64,000 nucleotides of DNA from Lachnospiraceae bacterium. Its GTDB lineage: Bacteria; Bacillota; Clostridia; Lachnospirales; Lachnospiraceae. The stretch covers positions 1-64,000 of the forward strand of contig JAIKVW010000018.1 of NCBI GenBank assembly GCA_024685315.1. Direction: 5' to 3'. Both the position numbers and the translations under genes were made by a program. This document shows positions 10,159-22,875 of this stretch, piece after piece; the first letter of the stretch is position 1; every line of letters starts with the position of its first letter. The notes beneath the pieces are model-generated. The model did not search any database and was not told where the DNA came from. It worked only from the letters and a program-made list of their open reading frames with translations.

Positions 10159-11112
10159 TCAGTAGAAATATACGAGGTCTTCTGCCGGCTTATCTGCCGA
10201 AGCGATGTGCTCTGCATAGAGCACCGGCCCTACCCCGCCGTACTCCCGCATCCTGCGGTATTTGATAACTGCTGTTACATATATCCACTGCCCGTGAGTC
10301 AGCCTGTCGATGTACTTGCTCTTGCAGAGGAATCCTATGAACCTGATATCGGCCGCGCAGCAGGTCATGGCGTTGCGTCCGGGAACGAAATATCCGTCCG
10401 GGAGCTTTCTGCCCTTCATCACCTTTGCCCTGAAATGCACTCTCTTGCCGTCGTACCTGTCCTTGTCGTCCGCGGCGTCCATGTACCAGATACCGAAGTC
10501 CTCATCCGCGATCTCTATCGGATCGGCGCTGAGGTCATAGGGCGGAATGTCCTTGCCGAGCTCGATCATCCGGCCGTCCTTATGCTCGAACATGAGCTGG
10601 ATCTGGTTGTTCACGGCCTTGACCGTCCTTCTGAACGAGGCAAGATCCAGTTCCTCCGAGCAGCGGTTGAATATCAGGAGCTCCGAGCACTTGATCATAT
10701 TTCCGATGATCGAGCGCATATTCTGGAGGTATACCTGGAAAGTGGACGCGTCTATCAGCATGATGACCTGGTAGATCTCCCAGTTCGCGGGAAGGTCCGC
10801 GCTGAATACAGTGTCGGGGTCCCACATGCCGTTGTACTCAATGAATATCCTCTGCGGATGGTACTTTTCGTCGATGCCCTTCAGGTATTCTGCCGTGAAA
10901 GCGCTTTCGTCTTCAACATATTCCTGGGCCATCCCGCATTTTGCCGCGGAGGCCGGGGAGATCGCGACTTCGCCCTCCTCGCAGGAAATGATCACGCCGG
11001 TATCTCCGTCCTGGAACTCCTCGCCTGAGAGGATCTCCTCCAGGAAGGTCGATTTGCCGCTCTCAAGAAGCCCCATAACAAGATATACGGGGACCATATT
11101 GTCTTCATTCAT
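10159..11112 (-). CDS. CobW-type GTPase fused to a DUF1980/YcgQ-like C-terminal domain
   Basis: A 317-residue two-domain protein. Residues 1 to ~200 are a CobW/COG0523-like P-loop domain with the modified Walker A GLLESGKSTFL, a Walker-B-like IFIEYNGMWD, and NRCSEE in the NKxD position. There is no CxCC motif. From about residue 215 it matches the TIGR03943/DUF1980 (YcgQ) module: KRVHFRAKV, GYFVPGRNAMTCCAADIRFIGFLCKS, GQWIYVTAVI. Its CC pair is a likely metal or redox site. YcgQ domains usually partner a DUF318 permease, which is not present here. The gene follows the His-rich COG0523 gene by 76 bp, so metal handling is a fair inference, but the metal is unknown. Confidence 0.8.
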   Translation of the reverse strand: MNEDNMVPVYLVMGLLESGKSTFLEEILSGEEFQDGDTGVIISCEEGEVAISPASAAKCGMAQEYVEDESAFTAEYLKGIDEKYHPQRIFIEYNGMWDPDTVFSADLPANWEIYQVIMLIDASTFQVYLQNMRSIIGNMIKCSELLIFNRCSEELDLASFRRTVKAVNNQIQLMFEHKDGRMIELGKDIPPYDLSADPIEIADEDFGIWYMDAADDKDRYDGKRVHFRAKVMKGRKLPDGYFVPGRNAMTCCAADIRFIGFLCKSKYIDRLTHGQWIYVTAVIKYRRMREYGGVGPVLYAEHIASADKPAEDLVYFY

Positions 11113-11188
11113 CAGCTGTCACCGCCTTCTTAGTATTACTTATTCCGCTCATTGCCCGGCCGCCGCTTAAAGGGCCGCCGTGCCGGCA

Positions 11189-12361
11189 TCACAGCATGAA
11201 GAGCTCTGCAAGCTTGTCTTCATGAAGCTCCGAACCGATAACGCAGATACGTCCGGTGTACTCGGGAGCGCCTTCCCTGAGCTCGTACTCTTCCGGGACC
11301 ATGTCGAAATAGATCCATGTGCCGTCCTGCGCGGGGACCATTCCCTTGGATCTCAGGATGATGCCGTAATCATTTGTCTCCGAAAGGGTCTTAAGGATAG
11401 CCTCGACCTCTTCCTTCGTGTACTTGCGGGGAGTCTCCACGCCCCAGCTTGTAAATACTTCATCGGCGTCATGGCCGTGATGATGGTGATGGTGGTGATG
11501 ATGGTGGTCATGATCATGGTGGTGATGTTCATGCCCATGGTCGTGATCGTGGTCGCCATCATCGTCATCGTCGTCGTGATGGTGGTGGTGATGCTCGTGT
11601 TCGTCGTCATCATCATCGTCATCATCATGATGGTGGTGGTGATGATGCTCATGCTCGTGGTCATCATCATCGTCATGATCATGGTGATGATGCTCGTGGC
11701 CGCACTCGCACTCATCGTCGTCGTCATCATCTTCCATCTCGGACATTACGAGCTCGGCAAGCGATACCGGCTTCTCCATCGCTGCGAGGATCTGCTCCCC
11801 GGTAAGGGAATCCCAGGAGGTGGTGATGACCGCTGCGTCCTTATTATGCTCCCTTATGAGGGCAACGCACTCCGCTAGCTTCTCGTCGCTGACATTCTGG
11901 GTCCTGGAGAGGACGATGGTGCCAGCGCTCTCGATCTGGTTATTGTAGAACTCGCCGAAGTTCTTCATGTACATTTTGCACTTGTTCGCGTCGGCGACCG
12001 TTACCATGCTGTTGATCGTAAGACCGGCCTCGTCGGCGACCTTAAGCACGGCCTTCGCTACGTCCGAAAGCTTTCCGACGCCTGAAGGCTCGATAATGAT
12101 CCTGTCGGGATTATACTGATTGACGACTTCCTTGAGGGCGGTCCCGAAATCGCCCACGAGCGAGCAGCAGATGCATCCCGAATTCATCTCAGTGATGTTG
12201 ATGCCTGCGTCTTTGAGGAACCCGCCGTCAATGCCGATCTCTCCGAATTCATTTTCAATGAGGACCACCTGCTGCCCCTGGAGAGCTTCCTTGAGAAGCT
12301 TCCTGATGAGCGTGGTCTTGCCGGCTCCGAGGAAACCGGAAATAATATCTACTCTTGCCAT
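11189..12361 (-). CDS. COG0523 metallochaperone GTPase with a giant His/Asp tract
   Basis: A 390-residue CobW/ZNG1-type GTPase. The P-loop GFLGAGKTT is at 9-17, the invariant CxCC motif (CICC) at 63-66, and the CobW C-terminal domain forms the last ~90 residues. Residues about 208-298 form a near-pure His/Asp/Glu run with some forty His, opened by ECECGHEH. Such tracts in this family bind Zn, Ni or Co and may store as well as deliver metal; the tract here is much longer than usual. I start at ATG 12361 (AAAGGAGG 8 nt upstream); the open frame runs 60 codons further without support. First gene of a three-gene run from the promoter at 12438-12466. I saw no obvious Zur box. Confidence 0.9.
   Translation of the reverse strand: MARVDIISGFLGAGKTTLIRKLLKEALQGQQVVLIENEFGEIGIDGGFLKDAGINITEMNSGCICCSLVGDFGTALKEVVNQYNPDRIIIEPSGVGKLSDVAKAVLKVADEAGLTINSMVTVADANKCKMYMKNFGEFYNNQIESAGTIVLSRTQNVSDEKLAECVALIREHNKDAAVITTSWDSLTGEQILAAMEKPVSLAELVMSEMEDDDDDDECECGHEHHHHDHDDDDDHEHEHHHHHHHDDDDDDDDEHEHHHHHHDDDDDDGDHDHDHGHEHHHHDHDHHHHHHHHHHGHDADEVFTSWGVETPRKYTKEEVEAILKTLSETNDYGIILRSKGMVPAQDGTWIYFDMVPEEYELREGAPEYTGRICVIGSELHEDKLAELFML
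11467..11725 (-). repeat. Low-complexity His/Asp codon tract
   Basis: About 260 bp of imperfect ATG/GTG/TCA triplet runs encoding the His/Asp region. Such DNA is prone to slippage in multiples of three, so its length probably varies between strains. Confidence 0.9.
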
Positions 12362-12437
12362 ATGGCATTCCTCCTTTAATATAAAACAACTGAACGGGGC
12401 ATTTCCTGCCTGTCCGTGAAATATCCGTAACTGAATA

Positions 12438-12466
12438 ATTGTATACCAAACGGCCCCGCAAGTCAA
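12438..12466 (-). promoter_or_regulatory. Promoter of the COG0523-BASS gene run
   Basis: Minus strand TTGACT (12461-12466), a 17-bp spacer and TACAAT (12438-12443). The leader is about 70 nt. Confidence 0.7.
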
Positions 12467-12498
12467 TTTCTGACCTGCCAGGCCGTGATTTAAATCGT

Positions 12499-14076
<1,578 letters not shown>

Positions 14077-14943
14077 CTACTGGGTGTAGCTCTTGAAACC
14101 TTCTCCGAGTACCGCGGTGGTCTCCCCTACTATCACGAAAGCATGAGGATCGGTCTGCATAACGAGGTCCCTGATCTTTCCGTATTCCTGCCTTCTGACC
14201 ACGCACATCAGCACGTCCTGCTGATTTCCGGTATAGCCGCCGTAACCTTTGAGGAAGGTGACGCCCCTGTCCATTTCGTGCAGGATCCTGTCGCCGATCT
14301 CGTGGCTCTTTTCGGATACCACGGTCATCATCGTTCCCTTGTCGAGACCGTAAAGGATGGAGTCGATCGAGCGCGTCGAGCAGAAAATAGCTATGACCGC
14401 GTAAAGGCCCGACTTCAGCTCGCCGAAGACAAATATCGACGAGAACACGATTATGCCGTCCGCCACGAGCATGATCTTGCCGACCGGGAGGCTGGGGAAG
14501 AAGTGTTTGATGACAAATGAAATAATGTCCGTCCCGCCGGTGGTCGATCCCCTCATGAAAATGATGACGAGGCCGGCTCCCATAAGAATGCCTCCGAATA
14601 TCGCGCTCAGCAGGATATCCGCCTCTATGTGAAAGATCGGATAGTTCTCCATAATATAAAGGATCGCGCTGCTGATGATGATGGACTTTATGGACTTGAC
14701 CGTAAAGCTTCTTCCCATGGTCGTGAGCGCCATTATCATTATTGGTATATTAAGGCAGAGCGTGGTTATGCCTATCCCCCAGCCGAAGATGTAGTTCAGC
14801 ATGATGGCGATACCCGTGACCCCGCCCGGGGCAAGGTTCGCAGGAGTGAAAAGGTACACGATCCCGATGCCGTACAGAATAGATCCAACGATATCCGAGA
14901 GTATGTCAAGGATGAATTCTCTGGCATTATACTTATTTTTCAT
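14077..14943 (-). CDS. YitT family membrane protein (DUF161-DUF2179)
   Basis: A 288-residue integral membrane protein. Five to six helices fill the first ~200 residues, with the family signatures NLAPGGVTGIAIML and GSTTGGTDIISFV. A cytosolic DUF2179 ferredoxin-like domain forms the last ~85 residues (TMMTVVSEKSHEI, GVTFLKGYGGYTGNQQDVLMCVV). YitT proteins are widespread in Bacillota and their transported substrate is unproven. The start ATG has AGAGGAAG upstream. A second, divergent copy lies at 60.5-61.4 kb. It precedes glpK by 87 bp, but glpK has its own promoter. Confidence 0.9.
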   Translation of the reverse strand: MKNKYNAREFILDILSDIVGSILYGIGIVYLFTPANLAPGGVTGIAIMLNYIFGWGIGITTLCLNIPIMIMALTTMGRSFTVKSIKSIIISSAILYIMENYPIFHIEADILLSAIFGGILMGAGLVIIFMRGSTTGGTDIISFVIKHFFPSLPVGKIMLVADGIIVFSSIFVFGELKSGLYAVIAIFCSTRSIDSILYGLDKGTMMTVVSEKSHEIGDRILHEMDRGVTFLKGYGGYTGNQQDVLMCVVRRQEYGKIRDLVMQTDPHAFVIVGETTAVLGEGFKSYTQ

Positions 14944-15038
14944 CAGAATCTTCCTCTCAGAAAAAAGTATTCCCCGGCTTTACTATCCTGATAAACCGGT
15001 GAACTGTTAGCATAATAAAGTATCCCTTAACCTAATTA

Positions 15039-15082
15039 GAGGCAGTATGCCCGGACAGACCTTCTGCCCTGCATACTGCCTC
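15039..15082 (-). terminator. Hairpin after rpoC
   Basis: 12-bp perfect arms GAGGCAGTATGC / GCATACTGCCTC with a 20-nt loop, 32 bp after the rpoC stop. The U-tract on the minus strand is weak (TAATTAGG), so termination strength is uncertain. Confidence 0.6.
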
Positions 15083-15113
15083 TATATTAGTTTTTCAGTG
15101 TAACGGAAAGAGT

Positions 15114-18100
15114 TTACTCCTCCGTTCCCTCTTCAGAAAAATCTTCTGTTTCGTAGCCTTCTGCTGCGGTCACTTCCGCCTCAGGGCTGTCTGTAAACTC
15201 TTCTTCCTGGATCTGCGGCTCATAACCTGTCCCGGAGAACTCGTCCTCGGAGACCTCGTCCCTCTGAGGAACAAAGTCGTCGGTGGAAAGCCTGGTCGCG
15301 CGGTAGCGGCGCATGCCTGTGCCCGCAGGAATAAGCTTGCCAAGGATTACATTCTCCTTCAGGCCGATAAGCGGATCGACCTTGCCCTTTATGGCTGCCT
15401 CAGTGAGGACCTTGGTGGTCTCCTGGAAGGAAGCTGCCGACAGGAAAGATCCGGTCGCGAGCGATGCCTTGGTGATACCGAGCATGATGCGGGTTCCCTT
15501 TGCAGGCTCCTCACCGTCCTCCTCGAGGTACTCATTAAGCTCCTCGAAATCAAGGACGTCAACAAGCTGGCCGGGAAGATACTCGGTAGCTCCGCTTTCC
15601 TCGATGCGGACCTTCTTCAGCATCTGGCGGACGATGACCTCAACGTGCTTGTCATTGATCTCAACACCCTGGAGCCTGTATACGCGCTGCACTTCGCGGA
15701 TCATATAATCCTGAGCCGCGCGAACGCCCTTGATCCTGAGAATGTCGTTGGGGTTAACGCTTCCGTCTGTCAGCTGGTCAGCCGCGCTCACCTGGTCGCC
15801 GTCGAATACCTTGAGCTGCTTGTTCCAGGGGATGGTGACCGTCTTGCTGTCGCCGTCCTCGGAAGTAATCGTAACTTCACGCTTCTTCTTGGTCTCGTGA
15901 ATGGCAACGGTCCCGGCGATCTCAGCAATGATCGCTTCGCCCTTAGGCTTCCTTGCCTCGAAAAGCTCCTCGACACGAGGAAGACCCTGTGTGATATCGC
16001 CGCCGGCAACACCGCCGGTATGGAAGGTACGCATTGTAAGCTGTGTACCGGGCTCACCGATTGACTGAGCGGCTATTATACCTACAGCCTCGCCGACCTG
16101 CACGGGCTGGCCTGTAGCAAGGTTCTGGCCGTAGCACTTAGCGCAGATACCAACGTGAGACCTGCAGGAAAGCGCGGTACGCACCTTGACGCCGGTGATG
16201 CCTGCTGCAGCGATCATCTTCGCCCTCTTAGGGGTGATCATATGATCGGCCTTTACAATGATCTCCTGGGTATTGGGATCGCAGACATCTTCTGCGGCAT
16301 ATCTGCCTGAGATACGCTCTTCAAGGCTCTCTATGAGTTCCTTGCCGTCCATCAGGGCGCTGACTTCCATTCCGGGGATGCGGTCCATTCCTTCACAGCA
16401 GTCCTGCTCGCGGATAATGAGATCCTGCGATACATCGACAAGCCTTCTGGTCAGGTAACCGGAATCGGCGGTACGGAGCGCGGTATCTGAAAGTCCTTTC
16501 CTCGCGCCGTGCGCGGAGATGAAGTACTCCAGAACGTCAAGACCTTCACGGAAGTTCGACTTGATGGGGAGCTCGATGGTGTGTCCCTGTGTATCCGCCA
16601 TCAGTCCGCGCATGCCTGCGAGCTGCTTGATCTGCTGGTTGGAACCACGGGCTCCTGAGTCGGCCATCATGAATATATTGTTGTATTTGTCAAGTCCCGA
16701 GAGAAGCGCGTCCCTGACCTTGTCATCGCAGTCGTTCCAGGTCTGGATAACGTCCCTGTAACGCTCCGCGTCGGTCGAAAGACCTCTGTGGTAGTTACGC
16801 GTGATCTTCTCGATCTTTGCCTCGGCTTCCTTGATGTATTGCTGCTTCTGCGCGGGAACGGTCATGTCGGAGACGGAAACCGAGATCGCGCTGATGGTAG
16901 AGTACTTGTATCCGGTAGCCTTTATGTAGTCCAGGACCTCCGCGGTGCGGGTAAGTCCGTGGATATTGATGCATCTGTCAATGATGTCCTTGAGCTGCTT
17001 CTTCTTGACCAGGAAATCGATCTCGGGAAGGATAACCTTCTCCGGATCGGTACGGTCAACGTATCCCAGATCCTGCGGCAGTCCTTCGTTGAAGAGCAGA
17101 CGTCCGAGAGTAGTCTCGATCATCTGGCTCCTGGTCTCCCCGTTCACCTCGCCGGTCATCCTGACCTTGATAGGCGCCTGCAGGGTGATGAGCTTGTTCT
17201 CGTATGCAAGGAGAGCTTCGTTGGTGCTCCTGAAAGCCTTTCCGGCTCCCTTGTCATCCGGCTTAAGCAGGGTCAGATAGTAGATACCGAGGACCATATC
17301 CTGGGTAGGAACCGCTACCGGGCCTCCGTCTGAAGGCTTGAGGAGGTTGTTCGGCGAGAGCAGGATGAATCTGCACTCTGCCTGTGCCTCTACGAACAGC
17401 GGTACGTGCACTGCCATCTGGTCTCCGTCGAAGTCGGCGTTGAATGCCATACATACGAGCGGGTGGAGCTTTATAGCCTTGCCTTCTACAAGCACCGGCT
17501 CAAACGCCTGGATGCCGAGCCTGTGAAGTGTAGGCGCGCGGTTAAGCATTACAGGATGCTCTTTGATAACATCCTCGAGAACGTCCCAGACCTCATTCTG
17601 GAGCCTGTCGACCATCTTCTTCGCGGACTTGATATTATTTGCCTTGCCCCTCTGGGTAAGCTCCTTCATAACGAAGGGCTTGAAAAGCTCGATGGCCATC
17701 TCCTTGGGGAGACCGCACTGGTAGATCTTGAGCTCGGGTCCGACAACGATAACTGAACGTCCGGAGTAGTCGACACGCTTTCCAAGGAGGTTCTGCCTGA
17801 AACGCCCCTGCTTGCCCTTAAGCATATCGGAGAGGGACTTCAGCGCGCGGTTTCCGGGACCGGTAACGGGACGTCCGTGGCGTCCGTTGTCGATCAGCGC
17901 GTCTACCGCTTCCTGGAGCATACGCTTCTCGTTCTTGATGATAATGTTAGGCGTCCTCTGCTCAAGCAGCTTCTTCAGACGGTTGTTCCTGTTGATGATC
18001 CTCCTGTAGAGGTCATTCAGGTCGCTGGTAGCGAACCTTCCGCCGTCCAGCTGCACCATGGGACGGATGTCCGGAGGAATTACAGGAATAACGTTGAGGA

Positions 18101-18806
18101 CCATCCATTCGGGCCTGTTTCCGGAAGCCCTGAATGCCTCGACGACTTCGAGGCGCTTGATGATCTTCGCACGCTTCTGGCCGGTGGATTCCTCAAGCTC
18201 TTTTGCAAGTGAAGCCGCGGTCTCGTCCAGATCGATAGCCTTCAGGAGTTCCTGAATAGCCTCGGCTCCCATTCCTGCCTTAAATGAATCCTCGCCGTAC
18301 TCCTTTACCGCCTTCTGATACTCATTCTCGCTGAGGGTATCGTTAAGGTGCAGAGGGGTATTGCCCGGATCCGTTACTATATACGAAGCAAAATAGAGCA
18401 CGCTCTCAAGCTTCTTTACCGGAATGTCAAGGATGAGTCCCATCCTGCAAGGAACTCCCTTGAAATACCAGATGTGAGCTATAGGGGTCGCAAGCTCGAT
18501 ATGGCCCATGCGCTCACGGCGCACGCTTGCCTTGGTGACCTCGACTCCGCAGCGGTCGCAGACAACGCCGCGATAGCGGATCTTCTTATATTTGCCGCAG
18601 TGGCACTCCCAGTCCTTGCTGGGTCCGAAGATCTTCTCGCAGTAGAGTCCGTCCTTCTCGGGCTTTAATGTCCTGTAGTTTATTGTCTCCGGTTTTTTGA
18701 CTTCGCCGTGAGACCATTGCCTGATCTTCTCGGGAGAAGCAAGCCCGATCTTTATGGCATCAAATGTAACCGGCTGGTAAGGCTCGTTATAAACATTTTC
18801 CGGCAT
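15114..18806 (-). CDS. rpoC: DNA-directed RNA polymerase subunit beta'
   Basis: 1230-residue catalytic subunit. The N-terminal zinc site uses Cys68, Cys70, Cys83 and Cys86. The Mg-binding NADFDGD motif has Asp458, Asp460 and Asp462. The second zinc site is in [13 protein letters not shown], and the trigger-loop region [16 protein letters not shown] is intact. The C-terminal ~45 residues are acidic. I start at ATG 18806, which follows AAAGGAGAT by 7 nt. An in-frame TTG at 18824 would overlap that ribosome binding site. It lies 18 nt downstream of rpoB, in one operon. Confidence 0.97.
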   Translation of the reverse strand: MPENVYNEPYQPVTFDAIKIGLASPEKIRQWSHGEVKKPETINYRTLKPEKDGLYCEKIFGPSKDWECHCGKYKKIRYRGVVCDRCGVEVTKASVRRERMGHIELATPIAHIWYFKGVPCRMGLILDIPVKKLESVLYFASYIVTDPGNTPLHLNDTLSENEYQKAVKEYGEDSFKAGMGAEAIQELLKAIDLDETAASLAKELEESTGQKRAKIIKRLEVVEAFRASGNRPEWMVLNVIPVIPPDIRPMVQLDGGRFATSDLNDLYRRIINRNNRLKKLLEQRTPNIIIKNEKRMLQEAVDALIDNGRHGRPVTGPGNRALKSLSDMLKGKQGRFRQNLLGKRVDYSGRSVIVVGPELKIYQCGLPKEMAIELFKPFVMKELTQRGKANNIKSAKKMVDRLQNEVWDVLEDVIKEHPVMLNRAPTLHRLGIQAFEPVLVEGKAIKLHPLVCMAFNADFDGDQMAVHVPLFVEAQAECRFILLSPNNLLKPSDGGPVAVPTQDMVLGIYYLTLLKPDDKGAGKAFRSTNEALLAYENKLITLQAPIKVRMTGEVNGETRSQMIETTLGRLLFNEGLPQDLGYVDRTDPEKVILPEIDFLVKKKQLKDIIDRCINIHGLTRTAEVLDYIKATGYKYSTISAISVSVSDMTVPAQKQQYIKEAEAKIEKITRNYHRGLSTDAERYRDVIQTWNDCDDKVRDALLSGLDKYNNIFMMADSGARGSNQQIKQLAGMRGLMADTQGHTIELPIKSNFREGLDVLEYFISAHGARKGLSDTALRTADSGYLTRRLVDVSQDLIIREQDCCEGMDRIPGMEVSALMDGKELIESLEERISGRYAAEDVCDPNTQEIIVKADHMITPKRAKMIAAAGITGVKVRTALSCRSHVGICAKCYGQNLATGQPVQVGEAVGIIAAQSIGEPGTQLTMRTFHTGGVAGGDITQGLPRVEELFEARKPKGEAIIAEIAGTVAIHETKKKREVTITSEDGDSKTVTIPWNKQLKVFDGDQVSAADQLTDGSVNPNDILRIKGVRAAQDYMIREVQRVYRLQGVEINDKHVEVIVRQMLKKVRIEESGATEYLPGQLVDVLDFEELNEYLEEDGEEPAKGTRIMLGITKASLATGSFLSAASFQETTKVLTEAAIKGKVDPLIGLKENVILGKLIPAGTGMRRYRATRLSTDDFVPQRDEVSEDEFSGTGYEPQIQEEEFTDSPEAEVTAAEGYETEDFSEEGTEE

Positions 18807-18824
18807 GCATGGATCTCCTTTCAA

Positions 18825-21800
18825 TCAATCGTCTTCGGAATCGTCCTCGGCGTAATAATCGTCGTCATCATCCGGATCTTCGTCAACATTTTCAAACTCG
18901 CCGTCTTTTATTTCCTGCTCGGTGAATCCGTAGTCTCCCATGGATCCCTCAGAGTCGAAATTAAAACCGGAACCGCTGTTCATGAGCGCTGTGTAGTCGC
19001 CGGTCTCGTAATCGACCGACTCTCCGATCTCGACTTCCGTCTGGTCGTCGCGCAGAAGCCTGATATCAAGAGCGAGCGACTGGAGCTCTTTTAAGAGCAC
19101 CTTGAAGGACTCCGGAATACCAGCTTCGTTCATATTTTCGCCCTTAATGATAGCTTCATAAGCCTTCATACGGCCTGTGACGTCATCCGACTTGAATGTA
19201 AGGATCTCCTGCAGGGTATATGCAGCGCCGTACGCCTCGAGGGCCCATACCTCCATCTCTCCGAAACGCTGTCCGCCGAACTGGGCCTTGCCGCCGAGAG
19301 GCTGCTGGGTGACCAGGGCATACGGACCCGTCGAACGGGCATGGATCTTGTCGTCTACCAGGTGATGGAGCTTAAGGTAATGCATGAAACCGATGGTAAC
19401 AGGCTGGTCAAAAAGCTCTCCGGACCTTCCGTCCCTCAGCTGCACCTTACCGGTGGTGCTGATCGGAACGCCGGCCCAGGCTGCCCTGTGGTCCTTATGC
19501 TCGTCAAGGTAATCGTATGTAGCCTTGTAAAGGCGCTTTTTCCATTTAGCGGTGAACTCTTCCCAGGAAGTGTTCACGTAATCATTTGCAAGCTCGAGTG
19601 TCTCAGTGATATCGCTCTCGACCGCGCCGTTAAAGATAGGTGTCTCGACCTTGATGCCGAGCACTTCCGCAGCGAGGCCCAGATGGATCTCGAGCACCTG
19701 CCCGATATTCATACGTGAAGGCACGCCGAGAGGGTTGAGCACGATATCAAGCGGACGTCCGTTCGGAAGGAAAGGCATGTCTTCAACAGGAAGGATCCTG
19801 GAAACGACACCCTTGTTTCCGTGGCGGCCTGCCATCTTATCGCCGACGGAGATCTTACGCTTCTGGGCAATGTAGACCCTTACGCACTCGTTTACTCCGG
19901 GCGAAAGCTCGTCCCCGTTCTCGCGGGTAAATATCTTCGCGTCGAGCACTATGCCGTATTCGCCGTGAGGAACTTTAAGGGAGGTATCCCTGACTTCCCT
20001 TGCCTTCTCGCCGAAGATCGCGCGGAGAAGCCTCTCCTCAGCGGTAAGCTCGGTCTCTCCCTTAGGAGTGACCTTGCCGACAAGGATATCGCCGGTCCTT
20101 ACCTCAGCGCCGATGCGGATGATCCCGCGCTCGTCGAGGTTCTTCAGAGCATCGTCTCCGACGCCCGGAACGTCCCTGGTGATCTCCTCGCGGCCGAGCT
20201 TGGTATCCCTTGCCTCTGCCTCATATTCGGAAATATGGATAGATGTATATACGTCGTTCTGGACAAGGCGCTCCGAAAGGAGTACCGCATCCTCGTAGTT
20301 GTAGCCTTCCCAGGTCATGAACCCGATGAGAGGGTTCTTGCCCAGAGCCAGCTCGCCGTTGCTGGTCGAAGGACCGTCGGCAATGACGTCCCCGGCCTTC
20401 ACGCGCTCGCCGCGCTCCACGATGGGACGCTGATTGTAGCATGCCCCCTGGTTGCTGGCTTCAAACTTCTGAAGTTTGTAGATGTCCCTGTCTCCGTTGT
20501 CGGCCACGATAACGATCTCATTGGAAGCAGAGCGCTCTACAGTACCCGCGCGCTTCGCGATAACGCAAACGCCTGAGTCGACCGCTGCCTTCTGCTCCAT
20601 GCCGGTCCCGACCACAGGAGAATCCGTGATCATGAGCGGAACCGCCTGACGCTGCATGTTGGAGCCCATCAGCGCACGGTTCGCGTCATCGTTCTGGAGG
20701 AAAGGAACCATGGAAGTAGCGACCGAGAACACCATTCTCGGAGAAACGTCCATCAGGTCAACTTCGTTCTTGCGGAAAGAAGTCGTGTCCTCCCTGAAAC
20801 GTCCGGAAATATTGTTATTGATAAAGTAACCCTTGTCATCGAGAGGCTCATTCGCCTGGGCTACCCTGTACCTGTCCTCTTCATCCGCTGCCAGATAAAC
20901 GACCTCGTCGGTTACCCTGGGGTTCGAAGGATCGCTCTTGTCAAGGAGCCTGTAAGGAGCCTCGATGAAACCGTAGCGGTTTATGCGGGCATAGCTGGCC
21001 AGGGAGTTGATAAGTCCGATGTTCGGTCCTTCAGGGGTCTCGATCGGGCACATCCTGCCGTAGTGAGTATAATGTACGTCTCGCACTTCGAATCCTGCGC
21101 GGTCTCTGGAAAGTCCGCCGGGACCGAGCGCGGAAAGACGCCTCTTGTGGGTCAGCTCTGAGAGCGGGTTATTCTGGTCCATGAACTGCGACAGCTGTGA
21201 AGAACCGAAGAACTCCTTAACTGCTGCGGTTATGGGCTTGATGTTGATGAGCGACTGCGCAGAGATCTCTTCCTGATCCTGGGTGGTCATTCTCTCGCGG
21301 ACAACTCTCTCCATCCTGGAAAGGCCGATCCTGAACTGGTTCTGGAGAAGCTCTCCGACGGCCCTGATCCGGCGGTTGCCGAGGTGGTCGATGTCGTCGC
21401 TGTTGCCGATACCGTACTCAAGATGGATCGCGTAGTTGATCGAGGCAAATATATCTTCCCTTGTAATATGCATAGGGATGAGGTCGGAGATGTCCCTCTT
21501 AATGGCTGATTTGAGCTCCTCGGGATCCTCATTCTCCTCCAGCATCTTGCTGAGCACGGGATAATAAGCGAACTCTTCGGTTAGGCCGAGCTCTTCCAGA
21601 TCGAAATCCTCGGGAAGGTAGCACTTTGGCTCTACCATCATATTAGAAAGCACCTTGACCCTGGTGCCGTCCTCGGCCTCGATAAGCACTGACGGAATGG
21701 CAGCGTTCTGCACTGCCTGGGCGGTCTCTTCACTGAGGACTGAGCCTGCCTCTGCAATGATCTCGCCGGTATTAAGGTCTACCGCGTCCTCCGCAAGGAC

Positions 21801-22706
21801 ATGCCCAGTGAGCCTGTTCCTGAAAGCAAGCTTCTTGTTGAACTTGTACCTTCCGACCCTTGCAAGATCATATCTCCTGGGGTCGAAGAACATGCCGCCG
21901 ATAAGGCTCTCAGCGTTGTCCTCTGCGAAAGGCTCGCCCGGACGAAGCTTCTTGTAGAGCTCCCTCAGGCCGTCAACATGATTTGTGCATTCCTTGTCCT
22001 TCTCTAGGGTCGCAAGTATCTTCGGGTCATTTCCGAATGCGTCGATGATCTCCTGGTTGGTGCCGGTATCCTGGCTGATAGCGCGGATAAGCACGGTCAC
22101 AGGGACCTTGCGGTTCCTGTCAACATGTACATAGAAGATATCGTTAGAATCGGTCTCGTACTCCAGCCATGCGCCCCTGTTTGGGATAACGGTAGAGGTA
22201 AAGATCTTCTTCCCGTTCTTGTCGTGGTCTATTCCGTAATATATACCGGGGGAGCGGACAAGCTGGCTGACGATAACACGCTCAGCACCGTTGATCACGA
22301 ATGTTCCGGTATCGGTCATAAGCGGGAGATCGCCCATGAAAATAGGGTGCTCGGTAAAGGGCTTATCATCAGAGCTTTCGCCGTCCGCCTGTTTCTCGCG
22401 AAGGCGCACTGTGACCTTGAGAGGCGCAGAATAAGTCGCGTCCCTCGCCTTGCACTCCTCTATCGTATATTTTGCATCTTCTGTGCATAGTTTGTAGTCG
22501 GTGAACTCAAGACTCAGATGACCGTTGTAGTCCTCTATAGGAGAAATATCCCTGAATACCTCCTTGAGTCCTTCGTCCAGGAACCATTTGTACGAATCTC
22601 TCTGGACTTCGATAAGATTGGGCATCTCGAGAACTTCACGCTGGCGCGCGTAGCTCATTCGGATGCCCTTCCCAGATTTGACAGGTTTGATTCTGCACTT
22701 GCTCAT
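18825..22706 (-). CDS. rpoB: DNA-directed RNA polymerase subunit beta
   Basis: 1293 residues, full length. The N-terminus [15 protein letters not shown] is typical of Clostridia. The rifampicin region ([20 protein letters not shown], then [11 protein letters not shown]) has the susceptible consensus form. The catalytic [12 protein letters not shown] block and the C-terminal [21 protein letters not shown] are intact. It ends in an acidic tail rich in Asp/Glu (last ~30 residues). In most bacteria it directly follows rplL; here it is separated from rplL by about 23 kb and has its own promoter. Confidence 0.98.
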   Translation of the reverse strand: MSKCRIKPVKSGKGIRMSYARQREVLEMPNLIEVQRDSYKWFLDEGLKEVFRDISPIEDYNGHLSLEFTDYKLCTEDAKYTIEECKARDATYSAPLKVTVRLREKQADGESSDDKPFTEHPIFMGDLPLMTDTGTFVINGAERVIVSQLVRSPGIYYGIDHDKNGKKIFTSTVIPNRGAWLEYETDSNDIFYVHVDRNRKVPVTVLIRAISQDTGTNQEIIDAFGNDPKILATLEKDKECTNHVDGLRELYKKLRPGEPFAEDNAESLIGGMFFDPRRYDLARVGRYKFNKKLAFRNRLTGHVLAEDAVDLNTGEIIAEAGSVLSEETAQAVQNAAIPSVLIEAEDGTRVKVLSNMMVEPKCYLPEDFDLEELGLTEEFAYYPVLSKMLEENEDPEELKSAIKRDISDLIPMHITREDIFASINYAIHLEYGIGNSDDIDHLGNRRIRAVGELLQNQFRIGLSRMERVVRERMTTQDQEEISAQSLINIKPITAAVKEFFGSSQLSQFMDQNNPLSELTHKRRLSALGPGGLSRDRAGFEVRDVHYTHYGRMCPIETPEGPNIGLINSLASYARINRYGFIEAPYRLLDKSDPSNPRVTDEVVYLAADEEDRYRVAQANEPLDDKGYFINNNISGRFREDTTSFRKNEVDLMDVSPRMVFSVATSMVPFLQNDDANRALMGSNMQRQAVPLMITDSPVVGTGMEQKAAVDSGVCVIAKRAGTVERSASNEIVIVADNGDRDIYKLQKFEASNQGACYNQRPIVERGERVKAGDVIADGPSTSNGELALGKNPLIGFMTWEGYNYEDAVLLSERLVQNDVYTSIHISEYEAEARDTKLGREEITRDVPGVGDDALKNLDERGIIRIGAEVRTGDILVGKVTPKGETELTAEERLLRAIFGEKAREVRDTSLKVPHGEYGIVLDAKIFTRENGDELSPGVNECVRVYIAQKRKISVGDKMAGRHGNKGVVSRILPVEDMPFLPNGRPLDIVLNPLGVPSRMNIGQVLEIHLGLAAEVLGIKVETPIFNGAVESDITETLELANDYVNTSWEEFTAKWKKRLYKATYDYLDEHKDHRAAWAGVPISTTGKVQLRDGRSGELFDQPVTIGFMHYLKLHHLVDDKIHARSTGPYALVTQQPLGGKAQFGGQRFGEMEVWALEAYGAAYTLQEILTFKSDDVTGRMKAYEAIIKGENMNEAGIPESFKVLLKELQSLALDIRLLRDDQTEVEIGESVDYETGDYTALMNSGSGFNFDSEGSMGDYGFTEQEIKDGEFENVDEDPDDDDDYYAEDDSEDD

Positions 22707-22811
22707 AAACGTTGTATCACTCCCCGAAAATGGTGGTAAATAAGTTACAAAGCTTTGAAAGCTGGCATCGCCGTTAGGGCATAGTAACCCTAAGGTAAAA
22801 TGCAGTAATCT

Positions 22812-22840
22812 ATAATACCACTCAAAAGCAATATTGTCAA
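22812..22840 (-). promoter_or_regulatory. Strong promoter of rpoB-rpoC
   Basis: Minus strand TTGACA (22835-22840), a 17-bp spacer and TATTAT (22812-22817). A leader of about 100 nt follows, containing a TTAGGG/CCCTAA hairpin (about 22772-22790). This explains how rpoBC is expressed although detached from rplJL. Confidence 0.85.
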
Positions 22841-22875
22841 ACCTTTTATTAAATTATTTAATATAACTTCTGATA

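Noticed and set aside
11467..11725. Repetitive DNA that could suggest a CRISPR-like or minisatellite array
   Set aside because: The repeats are degenerate triplets in phase with a reading frame; there are no uniform repeats with unique spacers.
11180..11878. Long plus-strand open frame rich in Val and Met opposite the His-rich COG0523 gene
   Set aside because: It is the complement of His/Asp codons in the GTPase gene; low complexity, no ribosome binding site, no family match.
18849..22490. Several long plus-strand open frames inside rpoB (and similarly in rpoC, fusA and tuf)
   Set aside because: They are shadows of strongly conserved minus-strand genes in GC-biased codon use.
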